From Pseudidiomarina tainanensis (GTDB taxonomy: Bacteria; Pseudomonadota; Gammaproteobacteria; Enterobacterales; Alteromonadaceae): 64,000 nucleotides of DNA. Below, one piece after another: positions 34,330 to 42,736 of the stretch. Numbering within the stretch: position 1 is the first letter of the stretch; every line of letters begins with the position of its first letter. Below the pieces are notes generated by a model. That model did no database searches and was not told the DNA's origin. It worked only from the letters and a program-made list of their open reading frames with translations. The translations under genes and the position numbers were made by a program. The DNA lies in NCBI RefSeq assembly GCF_004214835.1, contig NZ_PIQJ01000002.1, forward strand, positions 186,001-250,000, in the 5' to 3' direction.

Positions 34330-36021
34330 ATGCACTCTACATCAGCACATATCAGCCATTCAGGTGATTCAGTTAAATCACGAACAGCACTTGTCATAGA
34401 TGACGATCCGACATCGCGCTTAGTTGCCCAATGGTTGTTGCACCGTCAAGGCTACCAGGTATCTAGCTTCAAAGGCGTTAGTCAAGATATTGAATCAATC
34501 TCATCAATGGCGCCGCGCAAGCCCGATGTGATCATTATTGATTATTTGCTTCAAGATTGCTCAGCGATTGACTTCATAGAGAAACTTAATGCTATTCAGG
34601 GGTTTAATGAAATTCCTAAGATAGTCATAACAGCAAAGCGCTCGAACGAAAGTGAACGAACAGCACTTGCACATGGTGTCGCCGATTTTATTACAAAACC
34701 GCTTACAACTTCGAAGTTCGTAGAACGAGTTGCTCTTACTTCGGCTGAAAAGCAATTACAAAGCTATAAGCACCATGGCTGGTTGCCAACGATAAATCCA
34801 TTGGAAATTAATCCATCTGATTTACCGAATTCCTACAGCGTCATCATTGTGGAACAAAAAAATTTCGATGAAATTGCCCATCATCAAGGAATGAATGTAG
34901 CACACCAATCGATGAATGAACTCGCTCATACCCTTAATCTGCTGTTGGCACCAAATCACGTTTTCATGAGCCGAATTAGCTTATCTCAAATAGCAGTTAT
35001 AAGCGCTGTCGTTAATGCTAACGACCTAGCTCCGCTGCTCTCTCGACTTAACGCGCCATATAAAAAAAACATAAGCGGGAAGATTTCGAAAGCGGTTGCG
35101 ATGTTAGCATGCGGTGTAGCAACTAACCTTGGGAAATGGACAATCAATGAGAGCATCGCAAATGCCATGTTTGCCCTGCTGCTCGCACGAAAAAAAGATA
35201 AGTTTGAGGTTGAATACTTTAGCCATCTGATTGGCCACAAACTCAAAAGACTAGAAAGTATTCAACACAAACATAGTTATGACGATCTGAAAAGCATGCT
35301 TCGTTTGGTATATCAACCACAAGTGCGCGCTTCAGATAGCCAGACTATGGTTCTTTCGGCATCGATCCGATTGCGAACGCCTATTATCGGCCAGATACCA
35401 TTCGATGAGTTGACCCAAGTTTATGCATCAAAAAGTTATACCGATGATATTGGTCTACACCTATTCGAACGTTTGTTCGGCGACCTAAGAGACATACCAA
35501 AACGAATTAACGTTGCAATGCAATTGCCGGAGCAATTATTGGGCTCTGATCAATTTATTTCTAATCTAAATCAATTAGCTCGAACATATAACATTGAGAA
35601 AAGCCGAGTAGAGATAGAGTTGCTACAATCTAGTGTAATGAATATTGATAATCGTAAGTTAGTAAATATTTTCAGATTGAAAAACTTCGGTTTCTCAATC
35701 GTTTTGGATGACTTTGGCTTTGGATGCAACAACTTCAATCTACTATTGTCACTTCCGATAACGAAAATTAAGCTGGCTAACGTATTTCTTAATCCAGAGT
35801 ACTTTGAACATAGAGGTATACGTCTCATCAACTCTATTGCATCAGCCGCTAACTCCGAAGGATTTAAACTTGTCATTAAAGATATTGAAACCAATAAGCA
35901 ACTTGGCGGCTTAAAAAGCTTACCCAACATACTCTTTCAAGGCTCGGCTATCGGGCGCTCTCTACCATTAAAAGATTTAATCATGCGTCTGAAGCAACAA
36001 GCTCGACTCAGTGAAGTTTAA
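34330..36021 (+). CDS. REC plus degenerate EAL-domain regulator
   Basis: A 563-residue protein. The N-terminal REC (about 17-140) has VIDDDPTSRL, phospho-Asp in PDVIIIDYLLQD near 71 and ITKPLTT. The middle region (about 160-310) is GGDEF-like in length but lacks the signature. The C-terminal EAL fold (about 320-555) has lost active-site motifs: SASIRL replaces EALxR, NVAMQLP replaces NxS, and IKDIET replaces EGVE. It retains IVLDDFGFG and a FQGSAIGRSLP remnant of QGY. Catalysis is unlikely; a phosphorylation-controlled interaction or c-di-GMP-sensing role is inferred. It has its own promoter and dyad, and the HPt gene follows by 11 bases. Confidence 0.84.
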   Translation: MHSTSAHISHSGDSVKSRTALVIDDDPTSRLVAQWLLHRQGYQVSSFKGVSQDIESISSMAPRKPDVIIIDYLLQDCSAIDFIEKLNAIQGFNEIPKIVITAKRSNESERTALAHGVADFITKPLTTSKFVERVALTSAEKQLQSYKHHGWLPTINPLEINPSDLPNSYSVIIVEQKNFDEIAHHQGMNVAHQSMNELAHTLNLLLAPNHVFMSRISLSQIAVISAVVNANDLAPLLSRLNAPYKKNISGKISKAVAMLACGVATNLGKWTINESIANAMFALLLARKKDKFEVEYFSHLIGHKLKRLESIQHKHSYDDLKSMLRLVYQPQVRASDSQTMVLSASIRLRTPIIGQIPFDELTQVYASKSYTDDIGLHLFERLFGDLRDIPKRINVAMQLPEQLLGSDQFISNLNQLARTYNIEKSRVEIELLQSSVMNIDNRKLVNIFRLKNFGFSIVLDDFGFGCNNFNLLLSLPITKIKLANVFLNPEYFEHRGIRLINSIASAANSEGFKLVIKDIETNKQLGGLKSLPNILFQGSAIGRSLPLKDLIMRLKQQARLSEV

Positions 36022-36032
36022 AAAGGTTAGGT

Positions 36033-36386
36033 ATGTCATTGCTATTTTTAGAACAAGAGTTTGATGGTGATTTCGATTTCATTTCTGAACTACTATTTAC
36101 AGTTCGAAATGAATCCAAACAATATTTGGAACGAATTAATCATCTCAGATCATATGGCGATAAAATTTCGGCAAATGAATTACGTCGCATCGCTCACCTT
36201 ATGAAATCAACCGCCAACACTATAGGTCTATTTGAAGTTGGTAATCAGCTTGAAAAAATTGAATCTCAATTTGAGTCTGAACTTATGAGTGTGTCGCACA
36301 TTAATAGCAATGTTGATGACCTGTCGACATTGGTTCAAGAAATTCACACAGTAGCTAATAAACTATTAATGGAAATTGATGCATGA
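36033..36386 (+). CDS. HPt phosphotransfer protein (LuxU-like role)
   Basis: A 117-residue all-helical protein with an HPt signature: RIAHLMKSTANTIGLFEVG, with the phosphoacceptor His55 and the Lys and Gly expected at +3 and +9. The size and single-domain form match LuxU-type phosphotransferases linking hybrid kinases to LuxO. It has an AGG-containing ribosome-binding site. The ATG of the next gene overlaps its stop (ATGA), so the two are coupled. That it feeds the LuxO-like regulator at 27910 is inferred from co-location. Confidence 0.85.
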   Translation: MSLLFLEQEFDGDFDFISELLFTVRNESKQYLERINHLRSYGDKISANELRRIAHLMKSTANTIGLFEVGNQLEKIESQFESELMSVSHINSNVDDLSTLVQEIHTVANKLLMEIDA

Positions 36387-37186
36387 CAACACCTGTCGAT
36401 TATCTCTATCAACTACTAGCCGCCTTTGAAGCAGATGAAGTTTCATTAAAATTCGACCCGGTTTTTCAGCTTGAAGCAGATCAGTTGAAACTTCACGGAC
36501 TACGTAGTGTTGTTGATTGGCCTTTGGAATCTCGCAATCAAGTCACTTCAATTTTTAAAGAAGCTGAGCGATTTGGCATGTCGCTAGCGGTAGACGAGCC
36601 ATCAATTCGACTTTTGTTTAGATATCTTAAGAACTTTAAATCAGTATTTGAGCACCCGATTCAGCTGTACGTCTCTGTATGTATCACTTCATTCACAACT
36701 GACACACTTGTGCGGTTAATTACCGATTTAGCCGATGATATTGAATTCGATCTTTCGAATTTAACTTTGTGTTTGAAAGAAAATTATCCTAACAAAGATT
36801 ACCTCGCACAATTGTATCATTTGAATGAACTGAAAGGGTTGAATGTCAAAATATCAGTAACGCATAGTGAAAATAATCCACCTCGTGTTGATTTAATGAC
36901 TAAAGCTCAAGTTAACTTTATTGAACTATCACGAGAATTAGTTCTAAATTACAAATCCAATAAACAGATTTCGCAATATTTAAAAGGAATGATTGCAACC
37001 ATCCGTAATTTGAATAAAAGCGTATATGTTGATGGGGTTAGTGACTTAGAGATGATTAACTTTTTCCGAGCCTGCGGTGCTGAATATTTTTCGGGTAGTG
37101 TGGTGTCAGACACGGTTAATGTGTGCGACTTATCAAAGATTAACCGATCTCTTGATACAGCTATGCAATCTGTAGCCCGTAACTAA
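36383..37186 (+). CDS. Degenerate stand-alone EAL-like protein
   Basis: A 267-residue protein that I read as an EAL fold stripped of its catalytic residues. LKFDPVFQLEADQLKLHGL aligns with the opening strand and EAL motif, LYVSVCITSF with the NxS motif and LTLCLKENY with the ExE motif. VKISVTHSENN replaces the DDFGTG loop, VNFIELSREL replaces KIDRSF, and VDGVSDLEMINFF with AEYFSGSVVSD replaces the EGVE/QGY end. None of the metal-binding acidic residues remain. The fold assignment rests on pattern order, so a structure prediction would be needed. Coupling by ATGA overlap to the HPt gene suggests the two proteins act together. Confidence 0.62.
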   Translation: MTTPVDYLYQLLAAFEADEVSLKFDPVFQLEADQLKLHGLRSVVDWPLESRNQVTSIFKEAERFGMSLAVDEPSIRLLFRYLKNFKSVFEHPIQLYVSVCITSFTTDTLVRLITDLADDIEFDLSNLTLCLKENYPNKDYLAQLYHLNELKGLNVKISVTHSENNPPRVDLMTKAQVNFIELSRELVLNYKSNKQISQYLKGMIATIRNLNKSVYVDGVSDLEMINFFRACGAEYFSGSVVSDTVNVCDLSKINRSLDTAMQSVARN

Positions 37187-37239
37187 CCTTATAATAAAGC
37201 GCAATAAATTCTAAATATTATCATCGAAGAATACTATTA

Positions 37240-38931
37240 ATGACAAACTCAACCACTCCCACAGAAGCTCTATTAATTAAAATAGCTCGTGAGTATTTAA
37301 ATCTACCACTCGAAAGATCTGACGAAGCAATCCAGTCCTCGCTAGAGGAGATGGCGAAGTTTGTAAACGCAGACCGCGCATATATATTTTCTTATAACGA
37401 ACAAGCGACGCACTGTTCAAACACTTATGAATGGTGCGCGCCAGGAATCACAGCCGAAATTGACAACTTGCAAGATGTCGATTTAAGCGAGCTTAGAGAG
37501 TGGGTAAGTGCTCATCGAAGTGGCGAAGAAATGCATGTAGCCGATACCTATGCGCTCTCACCAGAAGATGGCGTGCGAAAAATTCTCGAACCGCAAGGTA
37601 TCAAGAGCCTGATGACCATTCCTATGTTGAGCCCAAAAAAATTACTTGGTTTCATTGGTTTTGATAGCGTCAAGAAGCACCACGTGTATTCAGAAAAAGA
37701 ACGTAAGCTATTGTGGTTATATGCCGAGATGCTCGTCAATATGTACGAACGCGAAGAGACTTTTAAAAACCTCATAAAAGAGCGCGAAAGAGCCGAGGTT
37801 GCTAACCGAGCAAAATCCGATTTTCTTGCCAATATGAGCCATGAAATTCGAACGCCATTAAATGCGATAGTTGGCTATTGTGAAATACTTGGCGATACAA
37901 AGCTTTCTAAGTCTCAACTCGATTTCGTGAATACGATCAAATATTCCTCAGAATTACTTCACGGTATCGTTAATGATATTTTAGATTTCTCGAAAATTGA
38001 GGCTGGTAAGCTCAGTTTGAGTGCAGAGCCTCTTTCCTTGAATGAAGTTTGCAATAGCCTATCGAAATTATTCGTCCCTCAAGCGAAAAAGCGTAATGTT
38101 AACTTTCTGATTAATCGTGAATTCAGTTCTGAAACGATTTTGCTCACAGACTCATTACGATTCTCTCAAGTGCTCATGAATTTAATAAGCAACGCGATTA
38201 AATTTACGTACCACGGTAATGTCACCGTTACAATCAAGGAAATTCAACAGCATAGTCGCTTTACTGATCTTTACATCTCAGTTGAGGATACAGGCATAGG
38301 AATGGAGAGCGAGCTTGTCGAGCGTTTATTCAAGCCGTTTGAACAAGGAGGACAAACGCCTCAACATAAGCAGACAGGTACAGGTTTGGGGTTGGCCATC
38401 AGTCAACGACTTGTTAATGCCTTCGGCAGTAAAATTTGTGTTGAATCCGCCCCTGGAAACGGCTCCAAATTCTTTTTCTCGTTGACCTTGAAAAAGGCCT
38501 CTCATAGAGATAAGAAAAAAAATGATACAAGAAAGACAAGCTTCATCGCGAATTATGACTTTTCAAATCGCACAATTCTTGTGGCCGAAGATGTTCAACT
38601 AAATCGTGACCTGATGAAGCATCTACTTCGAGCGACACATTGCAAAGTCGATTTTGCAGAAAATGGTCAAGAAGCGGTCGACCTCGCTAATCAAAATCAC
38701 TATGACTTGATAATCATGGATCTTCAGATGCCTATTCTTGATGGTTTTGAGGCGAGTAAACGGATTAAGTCAACTAAGCCCCAACTACCCATTATCGCTT
38801 TATCAGCTGCAGCCTCAATGCTTGAAATTAATTACTCGAAGGAATGTGGTATTCACCGTCATTTGTCTAAACCTATTCGCCGTAACCAACTTTTTGAGGC
38901 GATAGAAGAAACATTTAACGAGAAATCATAA
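37240..38931 (+). CDS. GAF-domain hybrid histidine kinase
   Basis: A 563-residue cytosolic hybrid kinase. The GAF-like domain (about 20-170; MAKFVNADRAYIFSYNEQ, SLMTIPMLSPKKLLGFIGFDSV) is followed by a short coiled coil and HisKA with NMSHEIRTPLNAIVGYCEIL (His near 200). HATPase_c spans about 305-425 (NLISNAIKFT, DTGIGM, GTGLGLAISQRLV). The C-terminal REC (about 445-560) has VAEDVQLNRDLM, phospho-Asp in LIIMDLQMPILDG near 493 and HLSKPIRRNQL. It has no membrane segments and so senses an internal signal. Last gene of the signalling cluster on this strand. Confidence 0.9.
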   Translation: MTNSTTPTEALLIKIAREYLNLPLERSDEAIQSSLEEMAKFVNADRAYIFSYNEQATHCSNTYEWCAPGITAEIDNLQDVDLSELREWVSAHRSGEEMHVADTYALSPEDGVRKILEPQGIKSLMTIPMLSPKKLLGFIGFDSVKKHHVYSEKERKLLWLYAEMLVNMYEREETFKNLIKERERAEVANRAKSDFLANMSHEIRTPLNAIVGYCEILGDTKLSKSQLDFVNTIKYSSELLHGIVNDILDFSKIEAGKLSLSAEPLSLNEVCNSLSKLFVPQAKKRNVNFLINREFSSETILLTDSLRFSQVLMNLISNAIKFTYHGNVTVTIKEIQQHSRFTDLYISVEDTGIGMESELVERLFKPFEQGGQTPQHKQTGTGLGLAISQRLVNAFGSKICVESAPGNGSKFFFSLTLKKASHRDKKKNDTRKTSFIANYDFSNRTILVAEDVQLNRDLMKHLLRATHCKVDFAENGQEAVDLANQNHYDLIIMDLQMPILDGFEASKRIKSTKPQLPIIALSAAASMLEINYSKECGIHRHLSKPIRRNQLFEAIEETFNEKS

Positions 38932-38965
38932 ATCCCAATAATGAAGACTAATTTTGCTCATCTCG

Positions 38966-39622
38966 TTAAATTATTTCAGGGTGCGGCAGTACGAAATAAA
39001 ACACTGAGAAGAAGTGCAGAACACTGCCGGCGAGCACAAATACATGCCAAATGGCGTGGTGAAAACGCAACGATTTCCACACGTAGAAGATCACCCCGAA
39101 CGTATAGGCAAGGCCGCCGGCTAGCAATAACCACAAGCCGCCAGCTTCAACGGTTTCCAACATGGGTTTGATCACCACTAAGGCCATCCAACCTAGGCCT
39201 AGGTATAGGCTTAAAGACAGCCATTTCTTGCGCTCTTTCATGGCCACTTCCATGATGACGCCAATCAGAGCAATGCTCCATACCACGGCTAACAATGTCC
39301 AGCCCCACGCACCGCGCAAGTTAACCAATGCGAATGGCGTGTAGGTGCCGGCAATTAATACGTAAATAGCCGCGTGGTCCATCTGCTGAAAGAAAGCTTT
39401 TACGCGCGGCCAAGGAAACGCATGATAAAGCGTCGAGGCAAGATAAAGTAGAATTAAGCTAGCGCCATAAATACCGGCGCTGACGACGTGGAAGGTGTCA
39501 CCGTATGACACCGCCCAAACGAGCATGAACACCAGCCCAACGATGGCTGCAATTGCGCCCACGCCATGCGTTAGGGCATGCGCTATTTCTTCCGCCACAC
39601 TATAGGCTTTATGTTTACTCAC
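38966..39622 (-). CDS. trhA: Hemolysin III / YqfA (TrhA)-family membrane protein
   Basis: A 218-residue seven-helix membrane protein of the PAQR-like hemolysin III family. Conserved metal-site motifs are visible: HALTHGVGAIAA near 12, STLYHAFPW near 62, MDHAAIYVLIAGTYTPF near 80 and HAIWHVFVLAGSVLHFF near 188. Bacterial members affect membrane energetics; haemolysis is not a general property. The gene is on the opposite strand to the signalling cluster and ends about 35 bases after it, with a return to GC-richer sequence. Confidence 0.93.
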   Translation of the reverse strand: MSKHKAYSVAEEIAHALTHGVGAIAAIVGLVFMLVWAVSYGDTFHVVSAGIYGASLILLYLASTLYHAFPWPRVKAFFQQMDHAAIYVLIAGTYTPFALVNLRGAWGWTLLAVVWSIALIGVIMEVAMKERKKWLSLSLYLGLGWMALVVIKPMLETVEAGGLWLLLAGGLAYTFGVIFYVWKSLRFHHAIWHVFVLAGSVLHFFSVFYFVLPHPEII

Positions 39623-39639
39623 TGTCAGCGCCTCTAAAT

Positions 39640-39921
39640 TTATTCACCACGTTCTGGGGTATAGTGGCCTTTACTGATGTTTTCAATGGCCTTCATAAAA
39701 TTTTCAAATTGGCGCTCGTGTTCATAATCCAAGTGATATTTATTATGAAACTCTAAACGCATATTCACGCCTTGGCCTTCAAGGAACACGGTATAGCCAT
39801 CAAAATCGGTATACGCGGTAATGCCTTCGAGGGTTTTACGGCCTTCATCATCCGGTTTGCCATATTCAATAATGGTCTCAAACGCGTCGAGTACGAGGCG
39901 TTGGTCAATATCATTTTTCAT
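39640..39921 (-). CDS. DUF3081-family small protein
   Basis: A 93-residue acidic, soluble protein matching DUF3081 in length and in the strings FETIIEYGKP, GITAYTDFDGYTVFLEG and HNKYHLDY. A GGAGG ribosome-binding site seven bases upstream supports the ATG at 39921 rather than the TTG at 39927. The function is unknown. It precedes trhA by 17 bases and is probably cotranscribed with it. Confidence 0.82.
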   Translation of the reverse strand: MKNDIDQRLVLDAFETIIEYGKPDDEGRKTLEGITAYTDFDGYTVFLEGQGVNMRLEFHNKYHLDYEHERQFENFMKAIENISKGHYTPERGE

Positions 39922-39992
39922 GGTCAACCTCCAACAAATTTAAGTGTCATGAACAGCATAGCACCGTTTGACACGGAGTTGATTACACTTTT

Positions 39993-40016
39993 TACATACA
40001 TACATGCATGTTTGTT
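39993..40016. promoter_or_regulatory. AcrR-type operator upstream of the TetR-family gene
   Basis: The 24-bp near-palindrome has arms TACATACAT and ATGTTTGTT around ACATGC, resembling the TACATACATnnnnnnATGTATGTA operators of AcrR/TtgR-class repressors. It lies 46 bases before the TetR start and next to a TTGATTACACT stretch, so autorepression is likely. Confidence 0.6.
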
Positions 40017-40061
40017 TGATATCGATTATAATGTCACCGAGATTGAGTAAAGAGGTGTAAT

Positions 40062-40685
40062 GTGGTTCGACGTACGAAAGAAGATGCTTTAACGACACGG
40101 TCAGCGCTATTAGACGCTGCAGAGCGTTTATTCAGCGAGCGCGGCGTCTCAAATACCTCCATGAATCAGGTGGCAGAGGCGGCTGGGGTAACCCGTGGTG
40201 CTATCTACCATCACTTTCAAAATAAGCTCGACTTGATTGATGCTCTGATGGAGCGCGTGCGTCTTCCAGTTGACGAAATGCGTGATGAACTGGCGCAAAC
40301 CTACCAAGGCGACCCAGTCTCGCATCTGCGCGCACGCTGTTTGCATATTGTCGGACAAGTCCATGACGATCCGCACACGCAGGCGCTGGTTAATATTCTT
40401 TTGCATAAGTGCGAATACGTCGACGATGCACTGCCCATTCACTTGCGCCATTTAGGTGGTCGCAATGCCTGCATCACCGAGTGCGTATTACTCGCAGATA
40501 AAGGCAAAGAGCAAGGTTTGATTGACGAGAAGTATGATTCCAAAGCCACTGTTATTGGCTTGTTTAGTCTGGTCGATGGGATTATGTATAACTGGCTACT
40601 TGATCAAACCTATTTCGATTTGATGCAAGCAGCCAATCAAGCCATTGATACGTATCTGGCTGGTTTAAAACCGCGCGGTGCTTAA
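40062..40685 (+). CDS. TetR/AcrR-family repressor
   Basis: A 207-residue regulator from a GTG start behind an AGAGG ribosome-binding site. The N-terminal HTH (about 10-58) reads LLDAAERLFSERGVSNTSMNQVAEAAGVTRGAIYHHFQNKLDL in parts, with C-terminal TetR_C_2/AcrR-like helices. This subtype normally represses RND efflux operons in response to hydrophobic drugs. No pump is adjacent; the only RND operon in the window is at 19640-23723, too far away to link without evidence. Confidence 0.88.
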   Translation: MVRRTKEDALTTRSALLDAAERLFSERGVSNTSMNQVAEAAGVTRGAIYHHFQNKLDLIDALMERVRLPVDEMRDELAQTYQGDPVSHLRARCLHIVGQVHDDPHTQALVNILLHKCEYVDDALPIHLRHLGGRNACITECVLLADKGKEQGLIDEKYDSKATVIGLFSLVDGIMYNWLLDQTYFDLMQAANQAIDTYLAGLKPRGA

Positions 40686-40707
40686 TACGCCGGCAGTGCG
40701 CCGACCG

Positions 40708-41220
40708 TTAATCGCCCTGCTTCAAAAATCCTTTAATTTGCTCTGCATCGAAGTTCGCAATGGTGTCGTCACTAGCTTGCGCGCAACTTAAGAACATGGG
40801 CGCGACATAGCTTTTAATTGCCGCCATAACCACCATTAAATGCGTCATCGCACGCATCGCACCGATACGGCCCGGTGAGGCGCCAGCCAATAACACGCTT
40901 TTACCAACCCACGGGTTTTGCTCCAATCGGGTTGTCCAATCAATCGCATTTTTTAATAACGGTGGAACGGAGCTATTGTACTCTGGAGTCACGATAACAA
41001 TTTTGGTCGCTTCAGAAATCGCTGTGGCTAACTTTTGAATATTCGACGGCACGCCGTTTTCATCTTCGTAGTCGCCATTATAAATTGGCGCATCGAGCTC
41101 TGCCGCCGGATACACGTAGCAGGCACGTCCATCACTTTCGGCAACTTCGGCAATCCGCTTTTGTAATTTGCCGTTCAGTGACGCCTGACGACTGCTACCC
41201 GCTAAAATCAATAAGCTCAT
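40708..41220 (-). CDS. NAD(P)H-dependent FMN reductase
   Basis: A 170-residue flavodoxin-like reductase of the YieF/ChrR class. FMN-binding loops are visible: ILAGSSRQASLNGKL at the N-terminus, TPEYNSSVPPLLKNAIDW near 80-97 and LLAGASPGRIGAMRAM near 110. It can reduce quinones, azo compounds or chromate in family members; the true substrate is unknown. It starts at the base where the preceding gene's stop ends, so it is second in an operon with the DUF2959 lipoprotein. Confidence 0.9.
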   Translation of the reverse strand: MSLLILAGSSRQASLNGKLQKRIAEVAESDGRACYVYPAAELDAPIYNGDYEDENGVPSNIQKLATAISEATKIVIVTPEYNSSVPPLLKNAIDWTTRLEQNPWVGKSVLLAGASPGRIGAMRAMTHLMVVMAAIKSYVAPMFLSCAQASDDTIANFDAEQIKGFLKQGD

Positions 41221-41873
41221 TACGATCCCTCCTTCATGGCTTCAATAAATGCGTTCGATTCTTGTATCGCGGTTTCCATTTCCCGAATTAGCACGTCAAC
41301 ATCGGTGCGTAAGCTTCGATATTCCCCACGAATCGCATCCACCGCTTTGGCGTTGAGGTTATGCTTCAAGTACAGCACGTTATCTTGCAGTTTCTCGAGC
41401 ACCGGCTCCATGGTATCGGCCGCACGCTCCATGCTTTGCAGTAAACTGGTGTAACGTCGCTCGGTTTCACGAAGTGACCGCTCACTCTCACGACGCATTG
41501 CGTCGTTACTGTACATACCGAGCTCTTCTTGCCACTCATCAAAGAGTGCTTGCGCGACATCATCAATCGCTTCAATACGATCATAAACCCGCTCTGCGGC
41601 AGCTTTACTGCTTTCGTAATCATCATTGAGGGCGTTATAGCGCGCTTCGAGTTCACCACCATCAAACTTTAATAATTCATCGAGGCGTTGTAGCGCAGAT
41701 TTGAATTCTTCTTGGGCATCGGTTTGCGCATCACGTGCGTCATCCACTCGGTCGACTAAAATGTCACGTTTGTGAATCCCGACTTTTTCCATAGCCCCGT
41801 AGTAAGCACTTTGGCAACCGGCCAAAACCACAACGGCGAAGACAATTCCTATCCAATTCATCAAGTAACGCAT
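41220..41873 (-). CDS. DUF2959 lipoprotein with coiled coils
   Basis: From the ATG at 41873 (AAGGAG ribosome-binding site) the protein has 217 residues. A lipobox (VVVLAGC) gives a lipidated Cys near 20. The rest is highly charged and helical (about 40-210), with long predicted coiled coils (DDARDAQTDAQEEFKSALQR, RRESERSLRETERRY), matching the DUF2959 family. It should be anchored in the outer or inner membrane facing the periplasm. Function unknown. Confidence 0.85.
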   Translation of the reverse strand: MRYLMNWIGIVFAVVVLAGCQSAYYGAMEKVGIHKRDILVDRVDDARDAQTDAQEEFKSALQRLDELLKFDGGELEARYNALNDDYESSKAAAERVYDRIEAIDDVAQALFDEWQEELGMYSNDAMRRESERSLRETERRYTSLLQSMERAADTMEPVLEKLQDNVLYLKHNLNAKAVDAIRGEYRSLRTDVDVLIREMETAIQESNAFIEAMKEGS

Positions 41874-41911
41874 AACCACTCCTTAGCTGGCTGTTGTGCG
41901 GTCAGTATAGC

Positions 41912-42604
41912 TTAATACGGTAACGGCGAACCATCCCAATGCCAAAAACCGCCTGAATCTTCAGCAGTTAATTGGTTTATAACCGCCGCAATACGCTCTG
42001 CTGATTGTGCTGGGGTATACAACTTATCGGCCGGCAACCGTTGTTGAAACGGCGCCGACAGTGCTGTGTCAGTAGTGCCTGGGTGAATCGCTGCAAGGCA
42101 CAATTGTTTGTGTGTTCGCTTCAATTCAACCGACGCGGTTTTCAGTAACATATTTAACGCCGCTTTACTGCTTCGGTAGCTATACCAACCGCCTAAATAG
42201 TTATCGGTAATACTACCGACTTTGGCACTGAGTTGTGCCCACACGCAAGCCTGTTTTTTCGGCAAAATCGGCAACAGTTGTTGTAACAATAAGATCGGTA
42301 GCGCGGCATTGACATAAAACGTTTGTTGCAGTTGTTGCCAGTTCACGTCCGCCAGGCGTTTTTCCGGCATAAAATCATCGGTATGCAAAATGCCTAACGT
42401 GCTAATCACAATATCGGGCTGCTTCAGTTGTGGCAAAATGCGTTGCAAGCTGGTTTCGGTGTAGTCGGTCACTTGTAGCCAATGCCCCGGTAATTGCGGC
42501 GGTTGCTGGCGGCTCAACGCTTGCACGGTTGCGCCTTGATCATGGTAATACTGCACCAGTGCGCGACCCACACCACCACCTGCACCGATAATTAATACCT
42601 GCAT
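41912..42604 (-). CDS. Short-chain dehydrogenase/reductase (C-factor-like)
   Basis: A 230-residue SDR from the ATG at 42604 (GAGGAG ribosome-binding site seven bases away). The upstream frame to 42631 is not needed. The Rossmann motif IGAGGGVGRAL is near 6-16, the Ser region WAQLSAKVGS near 127 and the catalytic YRSSK near 148-152. The sequence resembles the csgA/C-factor and YbbO-like small SDR group. Substrate unknown. Confidence 0.85.
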   Translation of the reverse strand: MQVLIIGAGGGVGRALVQYYHDQGATVQALSRQQPPQLPGHWLQVTDYTETSLQRILPQLKQPDIVISTLGILHTDDFMPEKRLADVNWQQLQQTFYVNAALPILLLQQLLPILPKKQACVWAQLSAKVGSITDNYLGGWYSYRSSKAALNMLLKTASVELKRTHKQLCLAAIHPGTTDTALSAPFQQRLPADKLYTPAQSAERIAAVINQLTAEDSGGFWHWDGSPLPY

Positions 42605-42736
42605 AAACATACTCCTCATCGAACCATGCAATCACCTGCCTGATTGGCGATTGGCCAAGAACAAGGTATGTTATTTACGTGATCCGCACGGTTTGGGATT
42701 ATAGTGATGCCAAAAGTTGCAGAAAAAGAGAGTCGA

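Noticed and set aside
40062-40685. TetR gene as regulator of the RND operon at 19640-23723
   Set aside because: They are 16 kb apart and I see no AcrR-type operator in the adaptor's upstream spacer, so the link is not supported.
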